Shown one piece after another: positions 19,500 through 30,193 of a stretch of 64,000 bases of DNA. A model generated the notes under the pieces. It was given only the letters and a program-made list of their open reading frames with translations, had not been told where the DNA came from and did no database searches. The position numbers and the translations under genes are program-made. The stretch lies in the NCBI GenBank assembly GCA_977006965.1, contig OZ345356.1, positions 1,116,001-1,180,000 of the forward strand, read 5' to 3'. Numbering within the stretch: the stretch's first letter is position 1; each line of letters begins with the position of its first letter. This DNA comes from Phymatolithon calcareum (lineage: Eukaryota > Rhodophyta > Florideophyceae > Hapalidiales).

Positions 19500-19529
19500 T
19501 TCGCGCCAAATCAAAAATTCGCGCCAAAT
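19500..19529. promoter_or_regulatory. Two E2F-like sites upstream of transposase
   Basis: TTCGCGCCAAAT occurs perfectly twice (19500-19511 and 19518-19529), 18 bp start to start and 24-53 bp upstream of the ATG at 19476. The complement TTTGGCGCGAA matches the E2F/DP consensus TTTSSCGC. Binding is inferred, not shown. Confidence 0.55.
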
Positions 19530-19530
19530 G

Positions 19531-19621
19531 GGAAGCAGAACGGGCAGAACAGGACTGTTAACTTCTTTCCCTCGGGAAAGAAGTTAACTGTCCTGTTCTG
19601 CCCGTTCTGCCCGTTCTGCTT
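19531..19621. repeat. Long hairpin in Harbinger subterminal region
   Basis: Arms of about 40 bp around a TCGGGAAA-type centre: GCAGAACGGGCAGAACAGGA on the left returns in complement on the right with one mismatch (GACT against GACA) and an extra copy of the TTCTGCCCG unit. It lies between the transposase promoter and the right terminal repeat. Confidence 0.85.
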
Positions 19622-20017
19622 CCGAATGAAAAATTACAGTACCGATCAACCAATAATATTCCCTAAAATTCGGGCACGGGCATGGGCACAAGCGGTATAG
19701 ACCGAGCCTGACTGGAAATGCGTATCATTTCTCTGTCCAAAAAGGACACAGTGTTAAATTACAGCTTGCGTGCATTTCAATACCTCTGAAGTAAAGCAGC
19801 TGACTAAACTGCTGCTTGAAAAAATGTCTTTATTTCAGGCCTTACGCATGGAGAATATGACAGCCATTCGTGACGATTTTCTGTAAGCCGTGCATAGTAA
19901 ATGTTTGTCGCCAAGAAAAGAAATTCAAAATGAAATTGTTTTTACGCACGGCTCTATTTCACGCTTCCGTGGCGACACCATCCAGAAGTACGAGCATCGA
20001 CTTGCTCTTTCTCAACG

Positions 20018-21202
20018 ATGCCACTCGGAAGGCAGAAAGACCACTCCATCGCGTTCGCGGAAGCGCGGCGTCGCATTTGGGGTGTCCTTGTGCCTGTTAT
20101 AGCGCGCCGTCGTCAGCTCGACCTACTGTCCGCTTCTGCGTCATCATCCGCGCTGATCCACGCTGCCCTGAGCTACACGCACCATAGCGAAGAAGTCTAT
20201 CGCTTTGAGCTGCGCCGTATGAACATCTCCCGCGCCGCTTTCTCCTTCAACTTCAACGTCCTTTCGGACCTGACATGCTTAGCGCTCTTTCGTTTCAAGA
20301 AGGCCGACGTGCTGCGCATGCTTCCCGTACTAGCGTGGCCTGAAGCAAGATCGCGAACCGCGCGAAATCGCTACAGCTGCGATCCTCTACTAGTCACCTG
20401 CGTTATCCTCCGACGTCTCGCGTCACCAGCGCGATGGGTAGACATGGAGCTACTGTTCGGAAGGCATGGTCCACAGCTGTCCGAGATCTTCTGGGAGGGA
20501 CTGGAGGAGTTCAACGCCGCGCGTCAGCATCTTATCACCAACGCGATTGATAGCTCATTTATGCAAGCGCGTGCGCTGCTCTACGCTGAAGCCGTCCACA
20601 ACAATAGCGGTGCTCTCTCTAACTGTGTCGGGTTCATAGATGGCACTGTCATAGGCATCGCCCGTCCAGTTGGCGGCTTGGCGCAGAACGTAGCCTATAA
20701 CGGCCACAAGCGAAAGCACGCGATGAAGTTCCAAGCTTTGACGAGCCCAGACGGACTCATATTACATGCGTCGGGGCCGGTAGAAGGAAGAAAGCATGAC
20801 TGGACGATGTATGTGAGGAGCGGGCTGGATGAATGTCTAGAGACACTACTATTAGTAGACGGTAAGCAACACTGCATCTACGGGGACTCTGGGTATAACT
20901 GGCGCTTGTTCATGGAAGTTCCGTACCAAGGCTCCGACCTCACCGCTGCGCAGAAGTCATTCAACGAAGCGATGTCACGATGCCGCGTAACTGTCGAGTG
21001 GATGTTCAAGGAGATCAAGATGTACTGGACTACTACGGATTTCAAGAGGAAGATGCGCGTTGGGGAGTCCCCGGTTGGTATGTTGTACTACGCGGCGATG
21101 TTGCTCTCTAACTTTCGTAACTGTGTGTATCCTAATACAGTTTCGCAGTACTTCCGTTGCGCGCCGCCGTCCCTCGAGACATATGTTGCGCATAAAGAGT
21201 AG
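20018..21202 (+). CDS. Second Harbinger-type DDE transposase, 394 aa
   Basis: Triad D208 in GFIDGTVIGI, D290 in IYGDSGYNW, E327 in VTVEWMFKEIK, matching the DDE_Tnp_4/HARBI1 family. A NGHKRKHAMKFQ segment after the first D is typical. The frame is intact from ATG 20018. Only distantly similar to the 18193 transposase, so a separate lineage. Convergent with the 273-aa SANT-like gene. Terminal repeats of this element were not found, so limits of about 19.8-22.5 kb are uncertain. Confidence 0.88.
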   Translation: MPLGRQKDHSIAFAEARRRIWGVLVPVIARRRQLDLLSASASSSALIHAALSYTHHSEEVYRFELRRMNISRAAFSFNFNVLSDLTCLALFRFKKADVLRMLPVLAWPEARSRTARNRYSCDPLLVTCVILRRLASPARWVDMELLFGRHGPQLSEIFWEGLEEFNAARQHLITNAIDSSFMQARALLYAEAVHNNSGALSNCVGFIDGTVIGIARPVGGLAQNVAYNGHKRKHAMKFQALTSPDGLILHASGPVEGRKHDWTMYVRSGLDECLETLLLVDGKQHCIYGDSGYNWRLFMEVPYQGSDLTAAQKSFNEAMSRCRVTVEWMFKEIKMYWTTTDFKRKMRVGESPVGMLYYAAMLLSNFRNCVYPNTVSQYFRCAPPSLETYVAHKE

Positions 21203-21343
21203 TAGTACCCTGCGCGCAGCTTGGGGTTCGGGGGACATCCCCGGCGAAGTGGAGCACCCCCAAGATTTTTGCCTCGACAGCGCTCGCTCTCAAACAGTAA
21301 ACTAAACTCTGACGTTCCTTTAATTGGTCCATAACTCTTCGCG

Positions 21344-22165
21344 CTACTCGCTCCGCTTCCCCTCGAGCCCGCTCTTGAACATATCCATCATGAGCTGGAA
21401 CTTGTTCAGCTCCAGCTTATCGCGTGCATCGCGCTCCTCCCTACGCAGCTCCCGCTCCTTGTCCCTGTCCTCCTTATCCATCACCATCCGCTCGCGCTCA
21501 AGTGCCAGCCGCTCTTTCTCCACCTCCACCCGCGCCATGTCCGCGATCTTGAGCGATTCCCCAAACATCGCCATCTCGCCCCCCACGCCCAGACCTAGCT
21601 CCGCAGTCCTGCGCTTTTTTCTGGACGGAGCCTTTGGTGTTCCCTCGCTTCCCTCGGCGCCATCCGCGTCGCTGCTGTTCCGTCGCGCAACCGCACGTGC
21701 CATCAATACCTGTCCTATCCGCTCCTTTTCCGCCTCCCTCGCTTCCTTTGCCGCCTTCACCGACTCCGTCTCCCTCGTGAGATCATCCCGCGCTTCCCCC
21801 ATCGCTCCAAGCAACTCCTCCAGCTCTCCCACCTCCCCACCAATCCCTGACATCCGCCGCTCCAATCTGTCCTTCGTGTCGAACCCGTCTTGAAGCTTGC
21901 GGTACCGGTCTTGCACGCTCTTCCACCCAACCTTCCGCGAGAAGTTGGCGTTGGCGTTGGTGCGTTCAGCCGCAAGACCGTACCGTTTCAGCGTCTCGCC
22001 ATGCGGCGCAACGTGCGCCTTCGCGGCAGACACTTCACGGCAGACGATGAGGACGTCGGACGCCGTGAAGCGCTGCGCGGCGGGCTTCCTCGCCTTGGAA
22101 GTGTGCGCAGGTGCGTCAGAATCGGGAGGGGGAGTTGAGGGAGATAGAGATAGAGCGTCGGCCAT
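21344..22165 (-). CDS. Myb/SANT-like Harbinger accessory protein, 273 aa
   Basis: N-terminal residues 30-95 (RFTASDVLIV, then GWKSVQDRYRKLQ) look like the trihelix/SANT-type domain of Harbinger second proteins. Residues 160-180 hold a KKRR nuclear-localisation-like patch. The last third is a charged coiled coil (EKERLALERE, KERELRREER). ATG at 22165. It lies 141 bp from the stop of the convergent transposase. Confidence 0.78.
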   Translation of the reverse strand: MADALSLSPSTPPPDSDAPAHTSKARKPAAQRFTASDVLIVCREVSAAKAHVAPHGETLKRYGLAAERTNANANFSRKVGWKSVQDRYRKLQDGFDTKDRLERRMSGIGGEVGELEELLGAMGEARDDLTRETESVKAAKEAREAEKERIGQVLMARAVARRNSSDADGAEGSEGTPKAPSRKKRRTAELGLGVGGEMAMFGESLKIADMARVEVEKERLALERERMVMDKEDRDKERELRREERDARDKLELNKFQLMMDMFKSGLEGKRSE

Positions 22166-22199
22166 GTAGATCGTAGGACAGCCGCGGGTGGAGATGGGG

Positions 22200-23870
22200 T
22201 GTGGGGTTTAGCGTTGGGTCGAGTTCGCTTGCCCGTGCCGGGGAAGAGTGCACATCCAGAGTTCCCGCCATTTCATAGCACAGCTCGCACACGTGTGTGT
22301 TGAACCATCGTCACATACCTGTGAAACGATTTCACAAAGCGGTCAAATTGCGGACCAGTTCGTCGCATGCTGCAACTTTTATTTCACGTTCGGCCCGTGT
22401 GCTGTAATGAAAATCGCCACATTTACAAATTACAGTGTCGAATATCGCCAGCGTAAAGTCTCTATTATGCAAAGCAATGATAATGACTAAAAATTTGTGT
22501 TATTATTATGAAAAGAGCGAGCCCCAAACGCAAATACTGGCACACTTGCCATAAAGTTTTGGTTCATCAATGGCACCAAATTATTCGATATTTCGAATTT
22601 TCCCGCAACCCCCATCCAGAATCATTCCGAAAAGCCAAAAAAATTTCCCTCTCCGTTCACTGGTTAAAAAAATTCGTTTGAAATTTTTCGCGAAAAATCC
22701 GCTCCAGAATTGTTAGTTTCATGTTCGCTCGTTCAATTCTTGTAAAAAAGTCGTCTATCCGCTTAAGATTAATCCGAATCCTCTCAATATTAGGCCGAAA
22801 ATCTGAATTTGCAGACCAATACTTATCTAGTTTCATAAAAAGTACAAAAACGTACTTTTCTGACTTGGCTCAGAACACCAGAAAATGAAAATAACAGATG
22901 TTTCTAATAATTAGGATTGATATCAGATTGAACAATTATTAATCAATCTGCTTGATCAAATCTTCCCAATCCGCTCCCGTTCCATTATTTTGTTTCAAAT
23001 AATGCTTCCGTTCGCATTCGTTCAGAGAAATAATTTCATTGATTTTCAGTCCCTCAAAACAGAAAAAAATTTCCTGGTCCTGTTCCGCTTTGAATCCGCG
23101 AAGCTAATGGTGGTCTACTTTTGCACTCAGAATCAGTTCAGTCGAGCGGATTGGGAACGGAAAAGCGGAATAATCCGTCCTCTGCGACCCCTGCTTCCAC
23201 GCTAACTTTAGAGCATCTCGAAAAGAGATGGCCAAACTGCGCCATTGCACATCACCCTAGAAAAGATCAAAATTCAATAATATCAATGTTTAAAAAGGTC
23301 CGAATGAAAACTGAAGCAGACTGTAATTTAGAAAACACTTTTTATTGGCTAGTCAATTATGGGTTTTTGCTATTTATTCAAATTATATTTCCCATGTCGA
23401 AACGCAAGGCCATTTTGTGCAAGTACTGCACTCACATTCATGGTGCCCTGATTGTAAACGTTGTGCACCTCTATACTGCACAACGTATCATATGAATGTA
23501 CGCTTAGTGAAGAAGAAAGGTAGATTTTTATTTAAAAGTTAAGAACGCTTCTGTACGCTTCGTCAGTATTTATGGCTTGCGGAGGAAGCTCTACATGTTG
23601 GCTCATCCAAGTACATCGCACGTAACATCGAGTGCACTATTTGCAGTGCATTTGCATGCAGTTGAATCGGTGGTATGCGCAGCACCGAAAGGAGCACATG
23701 CATATTCCGCGCATGCGTCAGACCAACACCTGAATCAATCCTTGGTGACCTACCTAGCCTAGACGTCCAAACCGCAATCCAGCTCGCTAACAATAGAATA
23801 GAGTGGAAAAAACTCAGACCCTCGAATCGCTGCTAGACCCATTAGGGGAAAAGGCAGAATGAATGAATGA
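22200..23870. other. Gene desert, AT-rich
   Basis: No supported gene. Stops are frequent in all frames. 23519-23545 holds a stray copy of the TTATTTAAAAGTTA motif seen in the C/A promoters. A (GAAT)5 microsatellite lies at 23857-23876. Confidence 0.5.
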
Positions 23871-23881
23871 ATGAATATTCC

Positions 23882-24217
23882 GCGCAAGCTAGCAGAGTAC
23901 GACCGCGAAGGAGAAAACAGACTGGAAGCAGAAAAGGCGCTAGATGAGCTCTTACTATTTAGCAAGACATTCATAGAACGCATTGGGAACGAAGAAGGCC
24001 TGCATTGATTCGCAGAAGGCAAGGCCGAAAGCGGTCCAGTCCAAGCACCAGCAAGTTGCTGGTGCTTGGACTCGACCGCTGCAACCCCGTAGAGGACCGG
24101 TCCGCCATTCTGGTTGACGTTCCGTGAGCTGCAAAAAGGTAGGTAGCATCAGAGGAAGCCTTGTTCATATCTTCGGCAGTCTGTGGGGCTTTTAAATAAA
24201 CTTGAATAATAAAAAAC
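23882..24217 (+). mobile_element. Retroposed D-type 3' end, second insertion
   Basis: 336 bp homologous to the insert in A2/A5/A8: codons KLAEYDREGEN to NEEGLH-stop (23886-24007), the same 3' region and AATAAA, then an A-rich end. Flanks ATGAATATTCC (23871-23881) and ATGCATATTCC (24218-24228) form an 11-bp target duplication with one mismatch. Within its 3' region is a perfect 17-bp-arm hairpin around 24040-24074. An independent retroposition of the same transcript end. Confidence 0.8.
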
Positions 24218-24399
24218 ATGCATATTCCTGTGCCCCAAACGGGATGCGGTCAGGGGTTTCTGAAGCGGTTATAACACCCCCAAGCAGTGTAGCCGAAACG
24301 AAAAGAGGAAGTCTACTACCTCAGAACAGGGCTGATGAGCCATTTATCGCCGTCAACTTTCGGGACCAACCATGATTCGAAACCTCTCGGTAGTCCCGC

Positions 24400-24456
24400 G
24401 GGCGTGATTTCGGTCCCTCGGGCCCCCGCGGGCCCCTGGAGACCAAAATCACGCCC
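24400..24456. repeat. GC-rich hairpin
   Basis: Sixteen-base arms, GGGCGTGATTTCGGTC and GACCAAAATCACGCCC (one mismatch), enclose GGGCCC pairs. A strong stem in an otherwise AT-rich region; function unknown. Confidence 0.8.
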
Positions 24457-24526
24457 TTGTGACGTCCCTTGTGGTTCCTTATCCTGGCCGGTCCCTTAAG
24501 TTTCAGGCGATAACCTATACATATTA

Positions 24527-24856
24527 GTTGACCCAAGAGGAGATTAATATCACGGAAAGCTCTGGACCAGTTAGTTTTCCTCATCATCGTCTTTTACGAC
24601 GACATGGAATAGACACGCGTAAATAGAGCTTCGACTCTGAGCTTCACAAGAAATTTGATCAGTAGTCCCCAAGCTTTTTCATCCACATTTTTTTCTGGGG
24701 GATGATTCTTTGGAGCTAGGTCTCGGACATGAACTCGGGTTGCAGTGAGTTGAGTAGATTCATGAAGCTACAAAGAGCAAAAAGTCTGAAACGCATCTCC
24801 CTTGTAGTCTCATGACTGTTTCTGAGGGCGTTTAATAAATTCTAAATTCAAAAAAC
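24527..24856 (+). pseudogene. Family D relic, A-tailed
   Basis: LTQEEINIT then a frameshift, ending at TAG 24610-24612 after GACATGGAA; the 3' region ends with AATAAA and CAAAAAA near 24850. Same class as the relic at 5010. Confidence 0.65.
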
Positions 24857-25372
24857 CTGTTCATTTCGTCTGCGAGCAACATCCTGTTCACAGCAGAGAC
24901 AAGACCACTCTTCAAAGTTCCAACCCAGATCGGCACTGCAGAAGGCTGAATACCTTCCGCGCATCGATAGGCCTTCCCATTAATGATACGTGATGACGGT
25001 TAGATTTGACTGGGGAAGACCTCCTTCTTCGAGCCATAATCACAGCAACTACTTCAAAGTGAAGTGACCCAAAATCAACACAGCTCAGTTCCTGAACGTA
25101 TCGAAGAATCTCATATTGGTAGAAAGTGCGTTTATCGTTTCATTATTGCTCTCGAACTCTTGATGGGATCAATTGTGCTGTCGTCTATGGCGTTGTTTCA
25201 CTCAACAGGGATAAATATGCTCATTTATTTTTAAAATGTCCGAAGACGACAATTTTAGTTCATACCCAACTATTAAATCAACATATATCCCCATCTATTA
25301 GTTGTGCATTACCCACCTAATAACAAGAGGGTATATTCACAAATCCCATCTCCAAACTAAGTTCCATCCAGT

Positions 25373-25735
25373 TCAGTTCACGAACGGTGCCCGCTCGGGG
25401 CACATCGTATCCGGTACACGGCGTCCGTGACGAGAGGCAAATGGCTCAGGACAGGCTTCATCCCAACCAGATAATACTTCCTCAATCATTGCCACAATAG
25501 ACCAGCCCAGGCTTGGTTCCGACTGCGCATTATCATGGAAATGTGTTGCCTCCGTGTCGGCTGCATTGGAGGTACAAAAATTCCAGAAATCCTCATCCAC
25601 TATGTCAACCAACACGTAGTAAACTCCTGTGGATTCCCCTCCATCTCCGTGCATATGTTCCTCAAAACAAAGTCCGTGCTGTTTCGATGATTGAATGGCG
25701 AAATCATCAAACCTAACAGTGGAAAGGGAAGTCAT
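25373..25735 (-). CDS. Family B protein, 120 aa (B3)
   Basis: Intact; starts MTSLST; distinctive changes YVLVDIVDE and CPERAPFVN. It belongs to the single-arm (non-palindromic) B-C-A unit preceding copy II. Confidence 0.7.
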   Translation of the reverse strand: MTSLSTVRFDDFAIQSSKQHGLCFEEHMHGDGGESTGVYYVLVDIVDEDFWNFCTSNAADTEATHFHDNAQSEPSLGWSIVAMIEEVLSGWDEACPEPFASRHGRRVPDTMCPERAPFVN

Positions 25736-25951
25736 GTTTCTTTTCGAGAAGCACAGTTCTGATGATCTTGGAGGTAGAAGTGGGTGGTTGCTTGCTTCAC
25801 CAAAAGTAGCTGGGGGTGCACCTCTGACTTATAAGCTTTTCGGAGTAGAGTCGAATGTAGACTTATAGCAATTCGAGCCTCTGGCAACATCTCCATATTT
25901 GGGTGACATGCAATGTAATATAATGCGATTTGTCCTGCAAGATTTCTAACT

Positions 25952-26158
25952 CTACACGAAACATAACCATTTCATGCTCTGCAGTGCATGAATATGTCCG
26001 GCAGGCAGCATGTTGACCACAATTTTATCCCGAGCTCCGGGAAAGGTCATACACGTAACCGCAGTAGTGTGGTGCACATGTGAGAGAACTAATGAGGCAG
26101 CTGCTATCGCTTTGAACCGCGGTATGGATACCGAGGAAATTGGTTTCTTGCTAGCTAT
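25952..26158 (-). pseudogene. Family C, start codon lost (C3)
   Basis: The C frame is intact from residue 2, but the ATG has become ATA (26156-26158). An in-frame ATG 54 bp upstream (26212) could add 18 residues, so expression is not excluded. Confidence 0.65.
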
Positions 26159-26674
26159 GTTCTTTCTTTCTTTTTTTAAATCGAGATTTTTATTTAAAAG
26201 TAACCAGCACATTTGTTGGCGCTGATTTAATTGGAAGAAAAAGAAAGGTAGATTCTTATTTAAAAGTTACCAACGCATCTGCTGAAACTTTACTAGTGCC
26301 AAGAGGTTTTGGCCGGATTCTGTCTAAAAAATGGTTTCTTTTTTTGTTTGTGTAACACGATTCTTACCCTAATATGGGTTTTCCGTAGTATCAATCGGTT
26401 GCAATAGCAATTAAGTGTGATACTTCTGCGTTGAAACTACACTCGTAAGCGTATATAAGTCAGATGCGCCTCGCAGACTTCTTGGAGGTGAAGCAATTCA
26501 AGCAAGCGCCTACACCTCCCCCAACCATTCTGATTTCACAAGATTGTGCGTGCGTCTTCTTGAACGAGAGGAATTGCTTGACCATAAAAGCCGGAGAAGT
26601 CAAATTCAGTGAGATCAATTCTAATCGTCCTGAACTTCACCAATACTCGGGCTTTAGAAACGCAAAGGATCAAA

Positions 26675-27128
26675 ATGGATTCTCACTGCAGCGTTGCTTG
26701 TAATGATTTTGCCGGATTTCCTTGGTTTTGTCATCCAAATGAGATGCAAGGAGCCGGCGAGAGCTCTAGTACGGTGCACGCAGTTCTCTATGACATTGTC
26801 GATGAAGAATTTTGGACTTTTTCTGACTCTAACACAGCAAATGGAAAAATCGGGACAACCTTCGTTTCCACGACTAAAGGCGAGCACTTACTAGATTACC
26901 CTGATCTCGGATGGTCTATTGTAGCTATGATTGAGAGGTGTCCTCGCCGGCTGGGAGTAAGTTGGTCAAGACCGTAGCCGAAAGAGTGGAGCGCCCCCTG
27001 GCTCTGGTCACAGATTTCTTGCCCAGGAAAATGGAAGATGAGTGCAAGCGATTCACACGAGCACTTATTAGTAGAGAAATACGAATTTAGAAGGTCATGA
27101 GTGACCAGACTACGCTACATTAGAAATC
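26675..27128 (+). pseudogene. Family A, long form, frameshifted (A4)
   Basis: Copy of A1 with the same frameshifts near 26932 and the same tail stop, so the damage predates the segmental duplication. TATATAAG at 26452-26459 is 216 bp before the ATG. Confidence 0.75.
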
Positions 27129-27948
27129 CATTTGTGATAGCGAGGTAGGCTTGGAGACTGCCTGCCTTGACAGACTTTAGAATGATCTGCGGTTTTATTC
27201 GAAACATAAAACCGAAAATTTGGCGACTTTGCTTTCACGACGTCCAACGGTCTAGCTCCCCAGAGAAGGCGAGCAGTGTCGCGCTTCTCCACACTAGAGT
27301 TCCCGGACACCGTCCAGAAACTCTTAGGAACCTCCTCCCGGACAAGCACCGCTTGCCGGAGAACTGGATTGCCGTAGTTGTAGCCGTGCGATAGCTTCAC
27401 TACTACTACAAAAGACTATGAAGAGTGGGTGGGTGGTCAACAAAAGAACGTGGGCTGCCAACTCGAAAAGCTCACCTGTCTAGCCTCCGCCCAGAAATCA
27501 GATATCGCACGAGTCCTTTGTGGGAAAAGGACAGCCGGTGTACCAAAAAGCTCGTCACGCTGTTCGCTACCTTACGCGCGGTTCACGTCTCGGTTCACGT
27601 CTCGGTTCAGGCACGTTCCGAAGTGCGTGCCTCCGTGTGAACGCGTCTGCAAGCTTGCGATGCGTGTGCTGGAGATCAAGGTTTCTTCAGCGCCCTGCAT
27701 GATATAGAGATTTCGATCGGCGAGGCTCGAACTCTGGAGCAGTTGCTGGCGACTCTGCGTGCCGGTGAGACTGTCGCGCAAGCTTTCGACTCTAAGCTGC
27801 GTGCAGCCGTGTTTTCAACCGCCGCCGGGTGTACGCGACTGTGAATGTGACGCACAGAGTCTCGGCCTGTCGCAGCGCGGCGCCGCGTGGCGCAACCTGA
27901 TGAGAGGGTTGCATGGAGAGCGTCCGAAAAGCGTTTCTTGTCCCGGTC

Positions 27949-28275
27949 GTCACGCGCCTAACGGTTCTTCCAGGCGGCCACCGGTTGTGGCGCCCAGGCG
28001 CTGTCGGGCGACTTAGGTTGACGCGGGAGCGTCTTAGCGCGTTTCGGCTTCTTGAATGTCGCTAGTTGCGGCTTGAGACGGTGCCGAACGCTTGGCTCAG
28101 CACGGGAATCCTTCACGCGCCGCCGCTCCTTGACTGCCACTGGTTGCGGCTCCAAGACAGTCTTTGGTGTTGCCGATCAACGCCCGCATGCCATCGCGCG
28201 TGGTTGCTTTCCGGCTGCTACCGAATCTGGCGCCGAGACATAACAATGGGTATCGATCCATGCGGGTCACCGGCG
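27949..28275. repeat. Diverged ~75-bp tandem repeat, copy II
   Basis: Counterpart of 1440-1770. It shows several small indels against copy I, more than the flanks, as expected for a repeat array. Confidence 0.45.
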
Positions 28276-28456
28276 GTAGTTGTCTTGTAGAGGTGTGTAT
28301 GCCATCATCGGTGGTCTGCACGCAGAGTATGATCTCAGGAGATAGGTGATGGCAGGATTGAGGTGGGCAAATCTGAGAAGATCTCCATACCTCCGCACCG
28401 TCTCTGGCCTTGCTGCTCAGACAAAGGGTGTTCTTCGAAAAGGGTATCTGAGGTCA

Positions 28457-30193
28457 TTACAACAACAAATCACCGGGGGCGATTTTTCCAGGCACAGCGG
28501 CATCATAAGAAATACTGAGTTCACCAAACTTCCCTGTCTTAATTATGCTTGCGGTTGGTGGATTGCGAATCGATTTCACAGAGTTGTGCCTAGTGTTCTG
28601 TTGCATTACGGCGCGACGATACAGAAAATACACGTCCGGAAGTAGCCGTGACCTCGTCATGTTGGTGCAACATAGATAGCTCAACGCGAAGAAGTATAAA
28701 ACAACCCACAGAAGTAAGACCCATGTGACCACGGTTGCCCTTTCTTCCTTCCCGATTACTTCGAAGTATGCAGAATTCGGTCCCCCAATTTGTGTCAACT
28801 TCGGTATACCCTTCTTTAGATACTGCACAATGCTATCGGCTTCTTCTTTGATTGTGCGCCAGTTGGTCCGTTCCTTGTCCGCTTGCGATAACATCATGAA
28901 TGACACCATCGCTCCTCTTGCCACATCCGCCAATCCAAGACCTTGATCTCTGAACTCTAATGTCCATTCGAGAACATAAAGGTCCCAATGACGAAAAGCG
29001 AAAGTCAACTTGCTCAAATAGAATGCACCATCAGAACGTTTTTGCGCGCAGAACCGTGTTCCCAATCTCTCGTAGCAAACCATAGTAGAATTTCCAATCT
29101 CATAAAAGAGTAACAGATTCTTCCGAAAAAGTCCAATGCACCTTGCAGTTGTGTTCAGGCGAATCCATATTTCCGGGTGCTTTTCATATTGGATAAGGCT
29201 TGCGCTTTGCGGTATTCTTAATATTTTGGGCTTTAGTTGTGGATTTTCGTGGCAAATCGCCCCCACTCCGCTTCCCGCATGTTTGAATATTATGTAGAAT
29301 TCACGAAAGTCCGAAGACTTTGCTCTCTCCATAAACTCTGTCCTGGTGTGAATGCGTGCCCAAGCCTCATTGGTCTCTGCGTCACCTTCTACTGAGAATG
29401 CGTCATTTGAGAGTAGCGGGGCAATGCTATGAAACGATGGGTAGAAGCCATTTTGGAAGTATAGTAGATTGCCTATCACCGCCAGCAAAGTGATGTTTTC
29501 GCTTTTAGAAAGGCAATCTAGAAACCAACCCCGACTGCAAACCTTCTCATCGTCAATAGCAACCGTAAGGTAAGAAAAGGGGTTGTTCTCGACGTTCACA
29601 TTAAGAAGTAAATGTGTTCCATTATCACGAATTCCCAAATACTTTGTCATTCGTTCATTGAAAACACCAGCCACGGAATGCCCCTCATCCTTCCAGCTGT
29701 CGCCAAAAGGACCACGACTAAGCCTCTGAATTTTACGTTCGACGATATCTTCGGACAATTTATGCATTGCCATTCTCGATGCTTTAGACATGCATCCCGC
29801 ATAAGACCCCGCTGCTACCAGGTTGGTGTCATAGAATTTTGTCTTTCCTTGTTGGCTCATATTCTTTGATACAGGAGCTTGCCAGAATCGAGTTCTGGTG
29901 ACTTGCTGAGACCCACTTGCATACTCGGTGTAAAGGCTCAATCCGACGTACAAAACGGCGACTACAACGGCTAAGACCTTGGAGCTGTAGTTGAGTTCGT
30001 CCACTTCTTGATGAAGCCCCCAGTTCCCAATCTTGGATTGCCGGATGCGGGCTGGCTTTGAACTCAGCAATCGGTGAGCGGTTCTCATCTGATGCAACCT
30101 GTGCAGAGCGTTTTCAATTACGGGGACGACCACCAACGAAAGAAGGACGAAGCGCAGCGCATTCCACACATTCGTGGAAAATGGTAAAAGCAT
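28457..30193 (-). CDS. Putative multi-pass membrane protein, 578 aa (copy II)
   Basis: Same length and frame as 1953-3689. Changes seen include D to N in FQDG, C to Y in the last membrane span, and V to L at the last residue. One of five sequons is affected at its middle residue (NIS to NMS) and remains a sequon. No stop or frameshift, so both copies could be functional. Confidence 0.7.
   Translation of the reverse strand: MLLPFSTNVWNALRFVLLSLVVVPVIENALHRLHQMRTAHRLLSSKPARIRQSKIGNWGLHQEVDELNYSSKVLAVVVAVLYVGLSLYTEYASGSQQVTRTRFWQAPVSKNMSQQGKTKFYDTNLVAAGSYAGCMSKASRMAMHKLSEDIVERKIQRLSRGPFGDSWKDEGHSVAGVFNERMTKYLGIRDNGTHLLLNVNVENNPFSYLTVAIDDEKVCSRGWFLDCLSKSENITLLAVIGNLLYFQNGFYPSFHSIAPLLSNDAFSVEGDAETNEAWARIHTRTEFMERAKSSDFREFYIIFKHAGSGVGAICHENPQLKPKILRIPQSASLIQYEKHPEIWIRLNTTARCIGLFRKNLLLFYEIGNSTMVCYERLGTRFCAQKRSDGAFYLSKLTFAFRHWDLYVLEWTLEFRDQGLGLADVARGAMVSFMMLSQADKERTNWRTIKEEADSIVQYLKKGIPKLTQIGGPNSAYFEVIGKEERATVVTWVLLLWVVLYFFALSYLCCTNMTRSRLLPDVYFLYRRAVMQQNTRHNSVKSIRNPPTASIIKTGKFGELSISYDAAVPGKIAPGDLLL

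Larger units (their letters stand above)
15927..19708. mobile_element. PIF/Harbinger element, 3782 bp, apparently complete
   Basis: Terminal inverted repeats start GGCTCGGTCTATACCG and continue with a shared CCCATGCCCGTGCC (about 36 bp, four mismatches). The 3-bp target duplication TGA (15924-15926, 19709-19711) is typical of the superfamily. It holds two convergent genes, a DDE transposase (minus) and a large DNA-binding-like partner (plus), the usual Harbinger pairing. It sits exactly where homology between duplication copies I and II ends. Confidence 0.95.

Noticed and set aside
21890-22169. Plus-strand frames opposite the SANT-like gene
   Set aside because: Antisense shadows of a frame with clear domain and coiled-coil composition.
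19750-22440. Shared AAATTACAG strings as terminal repeats of the second Harbinger
   Set aside because: They are in direct, not inverted, orientation and too short to define the ends.
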